DNA from: JAMXLO01 sp963812505
Lineage (GTDB): Bacteria; Pseudomonadota; Alphaproteobacteria; Acetobacterales; Acetobacteraceae
DNA: 64,000 bases
NCBI GenBank assembly: GCA_963812505.1
Contig: CAWEVM010000007.1
Coordinates: forward strand, 121,783-185,782
Direction of reading: 5' to 3'
Part shown: one piece after another, positions 25,627 through 35,102 of the stretch
Layout: every line of letters starts with the position of its first letter
Numbering within the stretch: position 1 is the stretch's first letter
Notes under the pieces: generated by a model
What the model was told of the DNA's origin: nothing
Seen by the model: the letters and a program-made list of their open reading frames with translations, nothing else
Database searches by the model: none
Made by a program: the position numbers and the translations under genes

Positions 25627-27051
25627 ATGATCTCAGACAGGACGATGGACGGCACGGGTCGTGACGACCGTGATCGAGGGATCGACGGTGGCCACGGTTG
25701 GCGGGACATCGCGATAGCAGACCCCAGCCTGACGGCGCCCATTCGGGAGATGCTGCACGACATTGGAATGCGGCATACAACCTTGCTTCACTACCATTCG
25801 AATGCCGCTCCGCCATGCCCTCACGAAATGCTCCGCATCGAGGCAATGGACGGATCGCCGTTGAGCAATCTCCAGATCGGCAGACGCTGGCATCGTCCGC
25901 CTTACGCCCTCCCGCTCCGGCTGGCGCGATATGCACCGCTGTCCGTTGAGCCCGAAATCCTGGATTTCGCCGTCATAGGCACACGTGGAGAGCGCAGAGA
26001 ATTTGACGCACGTGTTGAGAGTATTATTGCTCGATTGATTGAGGATGCAATTATTGGTGTAAGCCGCGGAGATGCGGGCATTTCGCTCGACACCGCCGAG
26101 TTGCGTTCAAGCAACCGTTGCCGCTCCGCGGCGATAGATCACGCAATCGCAAAGTGGCACACGCGTCTGTTCTCGGAGTGGTGGAGTGTCGGAATGACCG
26201 CGACGCCGCTCACGGACATCGTGCGGACGGGTGGGACCGGCTCCGTGCGGTGGCTGTCGCCGCGCCGGGGCAAGGCTTATTTGGCAGATCCTTTCCCCTG
26301 GCCGGGCACCGACAGGTTGCTATGCGAGGAGATGCCCTTCTCCGGCGGCAATGGACGCATCGTCGCGCTCGCGCCGGACCGGGACGGGTTGTGGCGCAAT
26401 TCCACCGTCGTGCTCGAAACAGGAGACCATCACTCCTACCCGTGCGCGATCAAGGATGGCGAGGACATTTATTTCCTGCCGGAAGCAACCAATCGGGGAG
26501 CCACGACGCTCTACCGGCTATTGCCTGACAAGGAACCAATGCCATTCTGCGTCGTGGCACCCGGGCGGCGGTTGGCTGACCCAACATTCTTCAGGCACGC
26601 GGGCCACTGTTGGATCGCTTGCACGGATCTCGACATCGGCACGCATGATAACCTGTGCTTTCTGCATGCCCGCGAGCCGAGCGGTCCGTGGCTGCCGCAT
26701 CGGTGCACGCCGGTAAAGATCGACATCTGCGGGGCTCGGCCAGCGGGCCCGCTCTTCAGGCTCGGGTCTGACTTGTTCCGACCCGGGCAGGACTGCGCGC
26801 GCACCTACGGCGCGGCCGTGGTCATCCATCGCGTCGACCAGCTGTCACCCGAGCATTACCGGGAGACTGTGGTCACCAGGGCTCTGCCGGATCCGGGAGG
26901 GCCATTTCCTCACGGGCTCCACACTCTTGCGGCCGACCAGGAGTGGGTCTGGCTCGACGGCAAGCGTTTCGTGTTCGACTTTGCCGGGCTTGTGCGAAAG
27001 ATCATACGCAAGGCAAGAGGCGCCAACCGGGGCGGGGGCACCCAGGAATGA
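25627..27051 (+). CDS. glucosamine inositolphosphorylceramide transferase-like protein
   Basis: A 474-residue protein. The C-terminal 290 residues match the family annotated as glucosamine inositolphosphorylceramide transferase, a five-bladed-propeller-like fold also resembling GH43: YLADPFPWPG, NGRIVAL, HHSYPCAIKDG and YFLPEATN. The N-terminal 180 residues look like a small-molecule or formyltransferase-like domain but I cannot place it. In plants the named family decorates sphingolipids; in bacterial polysaccharide clusters the acceptor is unknown. It follows the ATPase-like gene by 5 bp and precedes a GT4 glycosyltransferase, so it is likely part of the polysaccharide operon. Start ATG 25627; ATG 25645 is possible. 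Confidence 0.75.
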   Translation: MISDRTMDGTGRDDRDRGIDGGHGWRDIAIADPSLTAPIREMLHDIGMRHTTLLHYHSNAAPPCPHEMLRIEAMDGSPLSNLQIGRRWHRPPYALPLRLARYAPLSVEPEILDFAVIGTRGERREFDARVESIIARLIEDAIIGVSRGDAGISLDTAELRSSNRCRSAAIDHAIAKWHTRLFSEWWSVGMTATPLTDIVRTGGTGSVRWLSPRRGKAYLADPFPWPGTDRLLCEEMPFSGGNGRIVALAPDRDGLWRNSTVVLETGDHHSYPCAIKDGEDIYFLPEATNRGATTLYRLLPDKEPMPFCVVAPGRRLADPTFFRHAGHCWIACTDLDIGTHDNLCFLHAREPSGPWLPHRCTPVKIDICGARPAGPLFRLGSDLFRPGQDCARTYGAAVVIHRVDQLSPEHYRETVVTRALPDPGGPFPHGLHTLAADQEWVWLDGKRFVFDFAGLVRKIIRKARGANRGGGTQE

Positions 27052-27100
27052 GCACACCCGGGCGACCCCAGGCGATGAACGTGCGACGGACGTGGCAACA

Positions 27101-28264
27101 ATGATGACGGACAGCTCGCGGCAATCTCCACTGAGCGTGTCGGTCTACCTTTATGACCTCCGCGGTGGGGGCGCCGAACGTCAATGTCTGACTCTGATAC
27201 GCGAACTGCTTGCGGCTGGCGTCACGGTGGAGCTCATCCTGCATCAGGCGCTTGGAGAATTGGTCGATGAGGTGCCGTCCGGAACCCACGTGGTCAACCT
27301 TGACCGCAGAAGGACTCGCGACGACGTGCTGCCTCTCGCGCGGTATTTGCGGCGCCGGAGACCGGACATATTGCTGGCAAACGTCGATTTTATAAACATT
27401 GCCGCCACAGTGGCCGGCATGCTGTCGACCACACGCACGAAGATTGTCATCACGCAGCACAATCCGCTCGCTGAAGAATATTCGGCGGAGGGCCGGCAGT
27501 ACCGCGCCGTAGCACCGCTCTATCGGATCCTGGCTCCTTTCATCAGCGCCGCGGTCGCCGTGTCGGAGGGAATCGCGCGCGAACTGGTCACGCTCGGCGG
27601 TGTGCCTGAGCGCAAAGTCGTGACGATCTACAATGCGGTGATTGGCCCGGGGTTTGAGGAACGCAGCAACATGCCGGCGGACCATCCATGGTTCTGTGAC
27701 GGGATGTCGCCGATTTTCGTCACGGCAGCCCGCCTGGTCCCGCAGAAAGACCACGAGACCCTGTTGAGGGCGATGGCAATCCACCGTCAGAGTGGTGGGC
27801 AAGGGCGCCTTCTGATCCTGGGTACTGGCCTGCTGCGTGAGCATCTCGAGGACCTTGCTCGCGAGCTTGAGATTGACAACGCAGTCGATTTCGTCGGCTT
27901 CCAGGACAACCCACTGCCATGGTTCCGGCGTTCCGACGTGTTCGTGCTTTCCTCGCGCACCGAGGGCTTCGGGATAGCACTGGCCGAAGCTCTGGGATGC
28001 GGTACGCCGGTCATCTCGACCGATAGCGGGCACGGACCCTCGGAGATCCTTGCGCGCGGCCGCTATGGGATCCTGGTGCCGCCGATGGACCCGGCCGCGA
28101 TGGCGGCTGCATTGAGTGCGGCTGGCGAGATGCGAACGCGATTTCCACCTGAATCGCTAAAGGCCCGGGCCGCAGAATTCAGCTACGCTGCTTGCGCAGC
28201 CGGTTATTTGGCGCTGTTCAACAGCCTCGTGCCCCGGTGCGAGATGGCATCGGCAACGCCATGA
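27101..28264 (+). CDS. GT4-family glycosyltransferase
   Basis: A 387-residue GT-B glycosyltransferase. The N-terminal acceptor half opens with SVYLYDLRGGGAERQ. The donor half has TAARLVPQKDHETLLRAMA, LLILGTGLLRE, VDFVGFQDNPLPWF and the GT4 hallmark RTEGFGIALAEALGCGTPVI. ATG 27101 (with a second ATG at 27104) is chosen to remove an implausible arginine-rich leader; the ribosome binding site is weak. The gene lies 49 bp after the GIPC-transferase-like gene. It probably adds one sugar of the repeat unit on the cytoplasmic face. Confidence 0.9.
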   Translation: MMTDSSRQSPLSVSVYLYDLRGGGAERQCLTLIRELLAAGVTVELILHQALGELVDEVPSGTHVVNLDRRRTRDDVLPLARYLRRRRPDILLANVDFINIAATVAGMLSTTRTKIVITQHNPLAEEYSAEGRQYRAVAPLYRILAPFISAAVAVSEGIARELVTLGGVPERKVVTIYNAVIGPGFEERSNMPADHPWFCDGMSPIFVTAARLVPQKDHETLLRAMAIHRQSGGQGRLLILGTGLLREHLEDLARELEIDNAVDFVGFQDNPLPWFRRSDVFVLSSRTEGFGIALAEALGCGTPVISTDSGHGPSEILARGRYGILVPPMDPAAMAAALSAAGEMRTRFPPESLKARAAEFSYAACAAGYLALFNSLVPRCEMASATP

Positions 28265-28349
28265 AACTGTCTCGCCCCACTGCGCCGCGCAGGACTGCGT
28301 TGGCGTCTTCGTGCCGGATCACAGTCACCTTGTTAGGATTAGTCAGGCC

Positions 28350-29879
28350 ATGAGCGCGACAGTCGGTCTCCCGTCCAGCGTTGTCATTCGCGATCTCGTG
28401 TTGACCCTCTGGTTCAACCGCTGGCGGATTTTCCTGATCACGCTCGTTACAATGGCGATAGCCACCTACGTGGCACTCCAGGTTCAGCCCAAATACCAGT
28501 CGAACTCGTCGATGCTCGTCCTGCTCGGTCCCGAGTACGCTCTGCGTCCCGTGGCAGGTCAGCAGCTCACGAGCTCCATCAATGTATTCCCGGACGAGTT
28601 GCTGCATACGGAATCAGATATTCTTACCAGCCTTGACCTGTACCGCAGCGTTATTGAGAAGATTGGCGTAGCAAGGCTGTACCCTGAGCTTTTGCAGCCA
28701 CCGGGACCGGTGGCTCAAGCTGTCAAGGAGGTGAAATCCTACGTAAAGGCCTCTCTCGGACTCACGGACGCTCGTCAGCCAACAGATGCAGCCGCCGAGG
28801 TGATGATGGCGGCCGAGCGTAAGTTTGCGGATAACGTCGGCGTCAACGTCGATCGGAAATCGCATATCATCCAGGTATTTTTTCAGAACCCGAATGCGGC
28901 ATTGTCGGCCGAGACGCTCAAAGTGCTGCAGGATCAGTATTTCCTGCTGCGTGCAAAGCTGTTCGCCGATAAGCAGGCCGCAATCGTGGAGGCGGACCAG
29001 AGCAGAGCCGGCACCCAGCTTGCAGCAGCGGACGCACGACTTGCCGATTTCAAGCGCGTGCATAACGTCGCCGACTTCGCCGAGCGTCAGAAGATCCTGC
29101 TGGCCGAACAGGGCTCGCTCGAGGACCAACTGACGAAGGCGGAGAGCACCACAGCAGGGTTGCAGGCACGTCTCGACGGCCTTGCGGTGCAACTCAAACT
29201 GGCGAGTGGCCAGCCCAACGCCAAGGGCAACCCGAACGCCGCGGGTGCTTTGCAGGGCATGGTTCAAGCCTACCAGAAGCGGCAGAACGATGCCTTGACG
29301 ACCTACCGCGGATCGCCCGCTTACGACACGGCCAGGACCGAGATGATGAAGGCTCAGGAGGAGATCGCGAAAATGCGCTCCACCCAGGCCTTCACTCTGC
29401 AGCAGGAGTTCAACAAGACCGAGGCCGACCTCCGCACCAGTCAGGCGACGCGTGACGCCGTGAAGGTTCAGCTGACAAGCATTGCCGACGAGCTGACATC
29501 GATCAATGCCAACGAATCCCAACTCCATGAGCTCGAGCGGACGCGCGGTGTGCTTGAGGACAACTACAAGGCCATCGCCAAGGTCGCGACGGATCGGCAG
29601 GTCATCGAGGACGTGGATGCCAAACAGCAGCCATCGGTTCGCATCGTCGAACAGCCGCGTGTGCCAGAAAACCCCAAGCCCATTCGCCTGGAGATCCTGC
29701 TGGTTGGCGCGATCGTTGGGCTGGTCGTGAGCCTGATCAGCAGCTTGATGTCGGGCTTCTTCCGCGGGGTCTACCTGCGCCCCGAGGCCCTGGAGCTCGA
29801 TACTGGATTGGCCGTGCTCGCCGTCGTGCCTGACCATAGGTCATTGGCGAGCCCGGTTGTCCTGGTGACTCCACAATGA
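28350..29879 (+). CDS. Wzz/GumC-type polysaccharide chain-length determinant
   Basis: A 509-residue polysaccharide co-polymerase. One transmembrane helix lies near residues 28-46 (WRIFLITLVTMAIATYVAL), then a large periplasmic part with long coiled-coil segments (about 200-410), the PxxPxxP-like VPENPKPIRLE and a second transmembrane helix (about 455-478). The C-terminal cytoplasmic tail is short with no kinase domain, so it is a split system whose ATPase-like partner is the degenerate protein at 24896. ATG 28350 is preferred to GTG 28311, which adds residues with no family match. It controls chain length or export of the polymer. Confidence 0.88.
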   Translation: MSATVGLPSSVVIRDLVLTLWFNRWRIFLITLVTMAIATYVALQVQPKYQSNSSMLVLLGPEYALRPVAGQQLTSSINVFPDELLHTESDILTSLDLYRSVIEKIGVARLYPELLQPPGPVAQAVKEVKSYVKASLGLTDARQPTDAAAEVMMAAERKFADNVGVNVDRKSHIIQVFFQNPNAALSAETLKVLQDQYFLLRAKLFADKQAAIVEADQSRAGTQLAAADARLADFKRVHNVADFAERQKILLAEQGSLEDQLTKAESTTAGLQARLDGLAVQLKLASGQPNAKGNPNAAGALQGMVQAYQKRQNDALTTYRGSPAYDTARTEMMKAQEEIAKMRSTQAFTLQQEFNKTEADLRTSQATRDAVKVQLTSIADELTSINANESQLHELERTRGVLEDNYKAIAKVATDRQVIEDVDAKQQPSVRIVEQPRVPENPKPIRLEILLVGAIVGLVVSLISSLMSGFFRGVYLRPEALELDTGLAVLAVVPDHRSLASPVVLVTPQ

Positions 29880-29938
29880 AGGATCTGCTGCGCTCGTCAG
29901 CCGTTACACGCATCCTCGTTGTCATCCGGTAGGAGCTC

Positions 29939-31039
29939 ATGTCCGCAGTCCGCGATGCGATGCAGACGGTATTGGTTATCGGTGGTGGCGAAATCACTGA
30001 TGTCCGGCTGATGGATGCACTTGCCGCGCATCCTGCTTACAGGGGGATCATTTTCGGACGCACCATCAGCCGCGATGACGGTTCGCACCGTGAGCCGCGA
30101 GATCACGAGGCGACCAAGACCGCCGACATCGCCACCGCCTTGGCCGGCGTGGACATGGTGGTGAACTGCATCGCCGGCAATTCAGGGACCATCCTCGCCA
30201 CGACCAAGGCGCTTTGCGATGCGGCACGACGCAACCCGCCGCGCCGCATCATTCATCTCAGCAGCATGACCGTCTATGGTGGGGCCGAGGGTCTGGTGGA
30301 CGAGGAAACCAGGCCCGAACCACCGCTCAACACCTATGCCAAGGTCAGAATCGAATGCGAGGCCCTGGTGCGACAGTACGTCGCGGACGGCGGCGACGCG
30401 GTGATCGTTCGACCGAGTTGTGTGTTCGGGCCTGGCAGTGAGCCATGGGCCAGCCGCATCGCCCGACTGCTGTCGTCCAGACGTCTGGGTGACCTCGGAA
30501 GTTTGGGCGATGGTGTCTGCAACCTGATCCACGTCGACGACCTTGTCGCCTTGATGATTGCGATGCTGTCCGCGTCGGATGTATCCGGCGAGACGTTCAA
30601 TGCAAGTGCCGACTGGCCGCGGCCAACGTGGAACGAGTTCTTGATTCGATTTGGCCGCGCCATCGGCGCTACTCCGGTCGCACGGATATCGGCGCGAAGA
30701 ATGCAGGTGGAAGTCAAACTTCTCGCGCCATTGTTGCGTGGCGCTGCCCTGGTTGCTGGCCGTGTCGGTGCCGGCAAACTCGTTCCTGACGCAATGACAC
30801 CATCCTTCGTGCGTCTTCTGCAGCAGAATATCACCATTAGCGGCGCCAAGGTCGCGACCAGGGTGGACATTGCACATACGCCGCTGGACCGGGCGATCGA
30901 CGAGACGGCGCGGTGGTGGAGGTCACGGGATACAGAAGCAGCCAACGAGGCCGGCCGGGGCGCAACCGTGTCATACCCTCATCCCACGGCGACGTTCAGC
31001 TCAAGCCGCCCGACACCGGATAACGAGGTGGGGCGATGA
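29939..31039 (+). CDS. NAD-dependent epimerase/dehydratase-family protein, degenerate motifs
   Basis: A 366-residue extended-SDR protein, paralogous to the product at 35909. The N-terminal nucleotide motif is IGGGEITDVRL, where the family and the paralogue have GxxGxxG. The catalytic Tyr-xxx-Lys is YAKVR, with arginine in place of lysine. Serine in HLSSMTVYG is kept. The rest of the fold (VRPSCVFGPGSEPWASRIA, GETFNASADW) is well preserved. It may bind another cofactor, be inactive, or act structurally. AGGAG precedes ATG 29939, and the stop overlaps the next gene's ATG (ATGA), indicating translational coupling. Confidence 0.83.
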   Translation: MSAVRDAMQTVLVIGGGEITDVRLMDALAAHPAYRGIIFGRTISRDDGSHREPRDHEATKTADIATALAGVDMVVNCIAGNSGTILATTKALCDAARRNPPRRIIHLSSMTVYGGAEGLVDEETRPEPPLNTYAKVRIECEALVRQYVADGGDAVIVRPSCVFGPGSEPWASRIARLLSSRRLGDLGSLGDGVCNLIHVDDLVALMIAMLSASDVSGETFNASADWPRPTWNEFLIRFGRAIGATPVARISARRMQVEVKLLAPLLRGAALVAGRVGAGKLVPDAMTPSFVRLLQQNITISGAKVATRVDIAHTPLDRAIDETARWWRSRDTEAANEAGRGATVSYPHPTATFSSSRPTPDNEVGR

Positions 31040-32805
31040 TCGGTGACGCCCGCAACGTCGTGCGAGGTACAACGATAGAGGCTGACCTTTGCATCGTCGG
31101 GGCGGGAGCGGCCGGCATTACGGTCGCGCTGGAATTGCTCGGCTCCGGCATGCGGATTGTGCTGCTGGAGGCCGGCGGCACGACGGAAGATCACGAGGAC
31201 CAGGCGATTTACGAAGGCGAAGTCACCGACCCCTCACTGCATAGCCCGCCCGACAAATACCGGCAGCGACGGTTCGGTGGTTCGACAACCATTTGGGGTG
31301 GCCGTTGCGTGCCGTTGGACGGTGTAGACTTCGAGCATCGGCCCTGGATCCCGGACAGCGGCTGGCCCGTCTCCCACCACGAAGTGGCCGCGTATTATCC
31401 CCGCGCGAATGCCGTGTGCGAGGCGGGGGACTGCGTCTACGACGCAGAAGGCGCGGTGCCTGGCGGCATGCGCTCTATGCTGAGAGATTTCGCGCCGACG
31501 GACTTCACCACCGGGCGCATCGAACGCTTCAGCTGCCCAACCGACTTTGGCAGGCGCTATCGGGATCGGCTCGCGGCGGCACCGGATGTGCGGGTTTTGC
31601 TTCACGCGAACTGCACGCGCCTTCTCGCGGCGGCGGACGGGTCACGCATCGAGCAGGCAACAATACAGACGCACGACGGCAATCGGTTCAGCGTTGTCGC
31701 GACCCGGTTCATTCTGGCGACCGGAGCTTTGGAAGCGGCGCGGCTTTTGCTGGCATCGCGCGATGTGCACGCGGCCGGCATCGGCAATGCGCGTGGGCTG
31801 GTCGGGCGGTATTACATGTGCCACATCGCCGGCACGATCGGAACTCTGCGTATCAACTGTCCCACCGAGCATGTGTGGCAAGGCTACGATCGCGCCGAGG
31901 ACGGCGTCTACTGCCGCAGGCGTATCGCTCTGACCGAAGCAGCGCAGCGGCGCGAAGCCATCGGTAATGCGGTGTTCCGCCTGCATCATCCCCGCATACC
32001 GGATCCGCGGCACCGCACGGGTGCGCTGTCGGCCATCTTTCTGGCGCGGCGTTTCATCAGTTACGAATACGGCAAGCGGCTCGTGACGCAGCAGCCGGTC
32101 GATGCGCGGGCATGGTTGCAGCACGTCGCGAATGCCGGGTTCGATGTTTTCGGTACTTCCCGGTTCCTTTGGCATTGGCTGCGCGACCGCGTGCTGGCGG
32201 AACGGAAGTTCCCCACGGTCATCATCCGTCCACGAAAGAATCTGTTCAGCCTCGATTTCAATGCCGAGCAGGTGCCGAATTGGGCGAGCCACATCCGGCT
32301 GGCCGAGCAGACAGATCGGTTTGGCATGCCCCGGCTGCATATTGACTGGCGCTACTCGGAGTTGGATGTGCGAACGGTCGCCACCGCGTTTCGACTTCTG
32401 CAGCGGGATTTTGCCCAATCGGCGCTTGGGGAACTGACGCTCGATCCAGATGAAGCAGACATCGAGACGGTCATCCGGCGCGATGGCGCCTACGGTGGGC
32501 ACCACATCGGTACTGCGCGCATGGCACACGAACCGGCGCAGGGCGTTGTCGACGAAGACTGCCGCGTCTTCGGCGTCCATAATCTTTACGTGGCCGGCAG
32601 CGCCGTCTTCCCAACATCGGGACAGGCCAATCCGACGTTGACGATCGTGGCGCTCGCCATTCGGCTCGCCCAGCACATCGAGGCAGAGGTGAGCCAGCCT
32701 GCGGTGAGCTTACGCCAGTCCCCTTCCCCCGGCTCAGCACACTCGAATGCGCGTGTCCCGCAACCTGTCTTGCTGGCTGAAGCAGTGAGCGAGCATTCGG
32801 CATGA
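31036..32805 (+). CDS. GMC-family FAD-dependent oxidoreductase
   Basis: A 589-residue glucose-methanol-choline oxidoreductase that would oxidise an alcohol group, possibly on a sugar or lipid. The FAD motif VGAGAAGITVALELL stands at about residues 20-34, followed by EAGG; GSTTIWGGRC is the GMC signature region. The C-terminal part has HHIGTARMA and a closing NLYVAGSAVFPTSGQANPT, with the His/Asn catalytic region intact. No export signal. It overlaps the epimerase-like gene upstream and the hydroxylase-like gene downstream by 4 bp each (ATGA). Such tight coupling with a membrane hydroxylase in a polysaccharide operon suggests modification of a lipid carrier or attached acyl group. Confidence 0.88.
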   Translation: MIGDARNVVRGTTIEADLCIVGAGAAGITVALELLGSGMRIVLLEAGGTTEDHEDQAIYEGEVTDPSLHSPPDKYRQRRFGGSTTIWGGRCVPLDGVDFEHRPWIPDSGWPVSHHEVAAYYPRANAVCEAGDCVYDAEGAVPGGMRSMLRDFAPTDFTTGRIERFSCPTDFGRRYRDRLAAAPDVRVLLHANCTRLLAAADGSRIEQATIQTHDGNRFSVVATRFILATGALEAARLLLASRDVHAAGIGNARGLVGRYYMCHIAGTIGTLRINCPTEHVWQGYDRAEDGVYCRRRIALTEAAQRREAIGNAVFRLHHPRIPDPRHRTGALSAIFLARRFISYEYGKRLVTQQPVDARAWLQHVANAGFDVFGTSRFLWHWLRDRVLAERKFPTVIIRPRKNLFSLDFNAEQVPNWASHIRLAEQTDRFGMPRLHIDWRYSELDVRTVATAFRLLQRDFAQSALGELTLDPDEADIETVIRRDGAYGGHHIGTARMAHEPAQGVVDEDCRVFGVHNLYVAGSAVFPTSGQANPTLTIVALAIRLAQHIEAEVSQPAVSLRQSPSPGSAHSNARVPQPVLLAEAVSEHSA

Positions 32806-33821
32806 ACCTTGATGACTTCATGAACCAGCCCTTCTGGGATCGCATGGCACGTGAGGCGTGGTCCCATGTGTCGGGCATGAACGGGGTGATGCTCGCGATC
32901 TTCTGGAGCATCTTCGCCTTTGCAGCCGTGTTCACCTATTTCCAGGTGCCTAGACCGCGCTCGATCCGCGGGCTGTTCGGTCACGTCCTTCCGCAGGCAA
33001 CGCTCCACCATCCCTCGGCCCGGGCTGACTTCCTGTTCTGGCTGTCGCGCCGGATCTTCATGCCGCTTCTCGTCCTGCCGACGGTGTTTTCCACCGTGGC
33101 CGCCGGTCATGTCGCCTATTGGCTGCTCGCCCATGCAATCGGCCATCCAGAGCGGTCACCGGGCCCGGCAGGACCGTGGATGCTCCTCGCATTCACCGTC
33201 ACGATGCTTCTCGCCTACGATATATCGTATTACCTGTACCACAGGTTGCAGCATTCAGTGCCGTTCATGTGGGAACTGCACAAGGTCCATCACTCGGCTG
33301 AAGTGATGGTCGGGGTGACCAAGGATCGGGTACATCCGCTCGACGAAATCATGAACCGCTGGTGGGACGGCATCATTCCCGGATTGGCCTATGGCGCATG
33401 GCTATTCTTTGCCCTCGACCCGGTCGAGCTCACGGTTTTCGGCATCAATGTCTACTTCCTCCGCAACACCGTGTTGATGATGGACTTTGTCCGGCACACG
33501 CACCTGAAGCTTTCGTATGGGCGCTGGCTGAATTGCATCTTTCTGTGCCCCCACTACCATCAGTTGCATCACAGTGTAGCCAGGGAGCATTGGCACAGAA
33601 ACTTTGGGCTGACGTTGAGCATCTGGGACAGAATGTTCGGAACGATCGTTGCACCGAAGCCAGGTGAGGACTTCGCGTTCGGTCTGCCCGACAAAGAGGC
33701 TGAGGAGTACCAATCCCTCGCGCGACTGCACATCGTGCCGCTGAAAAAGATCTGGCTCCTTGCGCACCGCCGCTTGCGCTCGATTTCGCGCCCACGCGGG
33801 CCGCTGCTTCCAACCCACTGA
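32802..33821 (+). CDS. fatty acid hydroxylase/sterol desaturase superfamily membrane protein
   Basis: A 339-residue membrane di-iron enzyme. Four or more transmembrane helices surround the histidine boxes HRLQH, HKVHH and HQLHH plus an extra HTH, all within about residues 145-265, as expected for FA_hydroxylase proteins. These hydroxylate or desaturate lipid chains using oxygen. ATGA overlap with the GMC gene implies equal expression, and the two could act in sequence, hydroxylation then oxidation of the alcohol. The lipid substrate cannot be read from the sequence. Confidence 0.88.
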   Translation: MNLDDFMNQPFWDRMAREAWSHVSGMNGVMLAIFWSIFAFAAVFTYFQVPRPRSIRGLFGHVLPQATLHHPSARADFLFWLSRRIFMPLLVLPTVFSTVAAGHVAYWLLAHAIGHPERSPGPAGPWMLLAFTVTMLLAYDISYYLYHRLQHSVPFMWELHKVHHSAEVMVGVTKDRVHPLDEIMNRWWDGIIPGLAYGAWLFFALDPVELTVFGINVYFLRNTVLMMDFVRHTHLKLSYGRWLNCIFLCPHYHQLHHSVAREHWHRNFGLTLSIWDRMFGTIVAPKPGEDFAFGLPDKEAEEYQSLARLHIVPLKKIWLLAHRRLRSISRPRGPLLPTH

Positions 33822-33836
33822 CTGAGAGGGGATGTC

Positions 33837-34982
33837 ATGGCACCCCGGGTTGAGGTCATCACGTGTCGGAAGCGGTTCGCGGAAATCAAGCCGAACTGGG
33901 ATGCGCTTTGGCGGCGCTGCAACGGGGATGTTTTCCAAAATCATGCGTGGATCGCGACATGGCTGGATTCATCCCATGGATTCGCGACGCCGCGCATTGC
34001 GGTCGCGTGGCATGGTCATGACATCCTGGCGGCTATCCCACTCGTGGTCCGTCGGCGATTCGGCTTTCGAACGCTGGAGTGGTCGGCCCAATCGGTGAGT
34101 GATTATTGCGACGCCCTGGCGATGCCAGAGGCCATATCGCAACTGTCGCAATTATGGATCGCGGTCTGGCAGGCCGGCCGGTTCGACTTGGCCAATCTCA
34201 CGCAGGTGAGACCGGACGCTCTCGTGCGGCCGGTGCTCGATCAGGAAGGGATGGGTCACGCCATAGCCAGGCGCCAAGATCGGCAGGAGCGGTGCTTCGC
34301 GATCGATTGCGTATGGCCCAACGGCGAGGCTTGGTTCCGTAGTCTTGGTAAAAAGGGACGCAACAACTTTTGGCGTGGCGAGAGGATCTTGGCTGGATGT
34401 GGCGGCGAGGTCGCCTTCCGCTGCCTCGACCCGGCCGAGCAATCGATCGAAGCTCAACTGCGGCATGTCATGGCGCTCAAGCGGGACTGGCTGCGGACAA
34501 CGCAGGCCTCATCACCGCTGCTCGGACGCAACGGAAAGACGGTCGATGCGATGTTGCACGCGATCACCGACATCGGCCAGATGCGGCTGTTCCTGCTTAT
34601 GTGCGGTGACAGAGTGGCGGCGGCTTCGGTGAATTTCATCTGCGGCGACACAATGCAGGCATACATGACGTCCTATGATCCCGAGTTCGAAAGGGCGTCA
34701 CCAGGCATGATTCTCATTGTGCAATATACGAAATGGGCGTTTGACAATGGCCTCAGAAAAGTTGACTTCCTGCGCGGCGACGAGCCGTTCAAGTCACGCC
34801 TGATGAATGCCGAAATAAATCTGAACAGCTATTTCGGGGCGCGAACAGGTATTGGGCGAGCCGCGCTTGCCGTGCATCGATGGCGCGCCCGGTTGCGCAA
34901 CGAGGGCCTGCGCGGCCCCAGCAGCGCAGATGTGCCCGATTCGCCAGCACCCGGCGTGCCGCATCTGTCAAGCGGGAATTAG
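33837..34982 (+). CDS. FemAB/GNAT-like acyltransferase (Acetyltransf_6 type)
   Basis: A 381-residue protein of the BioF2/FemAB-like GNAT group, frequent in exopolysaccharide clusters. Conserved segments are CNGDVFQNHAWIATWL near the N-terminus, WFRSLGKKGRNNFWRGERIL in the middle and SPGMILIVQYTKWAFDNGLRKVDFLRGDEPFK near the C-terminus, the latter matching the F(L/M)RG.E.YK family motif. It would transfer an acyl or aminoacyl group to a sugar. GAGAGGGG stands before ATG 33837, 15 bp after the hydroxylase stop, so it belongs to the same operon. Confidence 0.85.
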   Translation: MAPRVEVITCRKRFAEIKPNWDALWRRCNGDVFQNHAWIATWLDSSHGFATPRIAVAWHGHDILAAIPLVVRRRFGFRTLEWSAQSVSDYCDALAMPEAISQLSQLWIAVWQAGRFDLANLTQVRPDALVRPVLDQEGMGHAIARRQDRQERCFAIDCVWPNGEAWFRSLGKKGRNNFWRGERILAGCGGEVAFRCLDPAEQSIEAQLRHVMALKRDWLRTTQASSPLLGRNGKTVDAMLHAITDIGQMRLFLLMCGDRVAAASVNFICGDTMQAYMTSYDPEFERASPGMILIVQYTKWAFDNGLRKVDFLRGDEPFKSRLMNAEINLNSYFGARTGIGRAALAVHRWRARLRNEGLRGPSSADVPDSPAPGVPHLSSGN

Positions 34983-35102
34983 CATGGGGCTTATCGCCTT
35001 CGCGCCAAGGCCTGAGGGGAGCTATCAGGGCTCGATTGGCTCGCCGCGTCCTGCTCTAAGGAGCCATCGCGTTGGCGTTCCATCTGGACGGATCAGGAAA
35101 CA

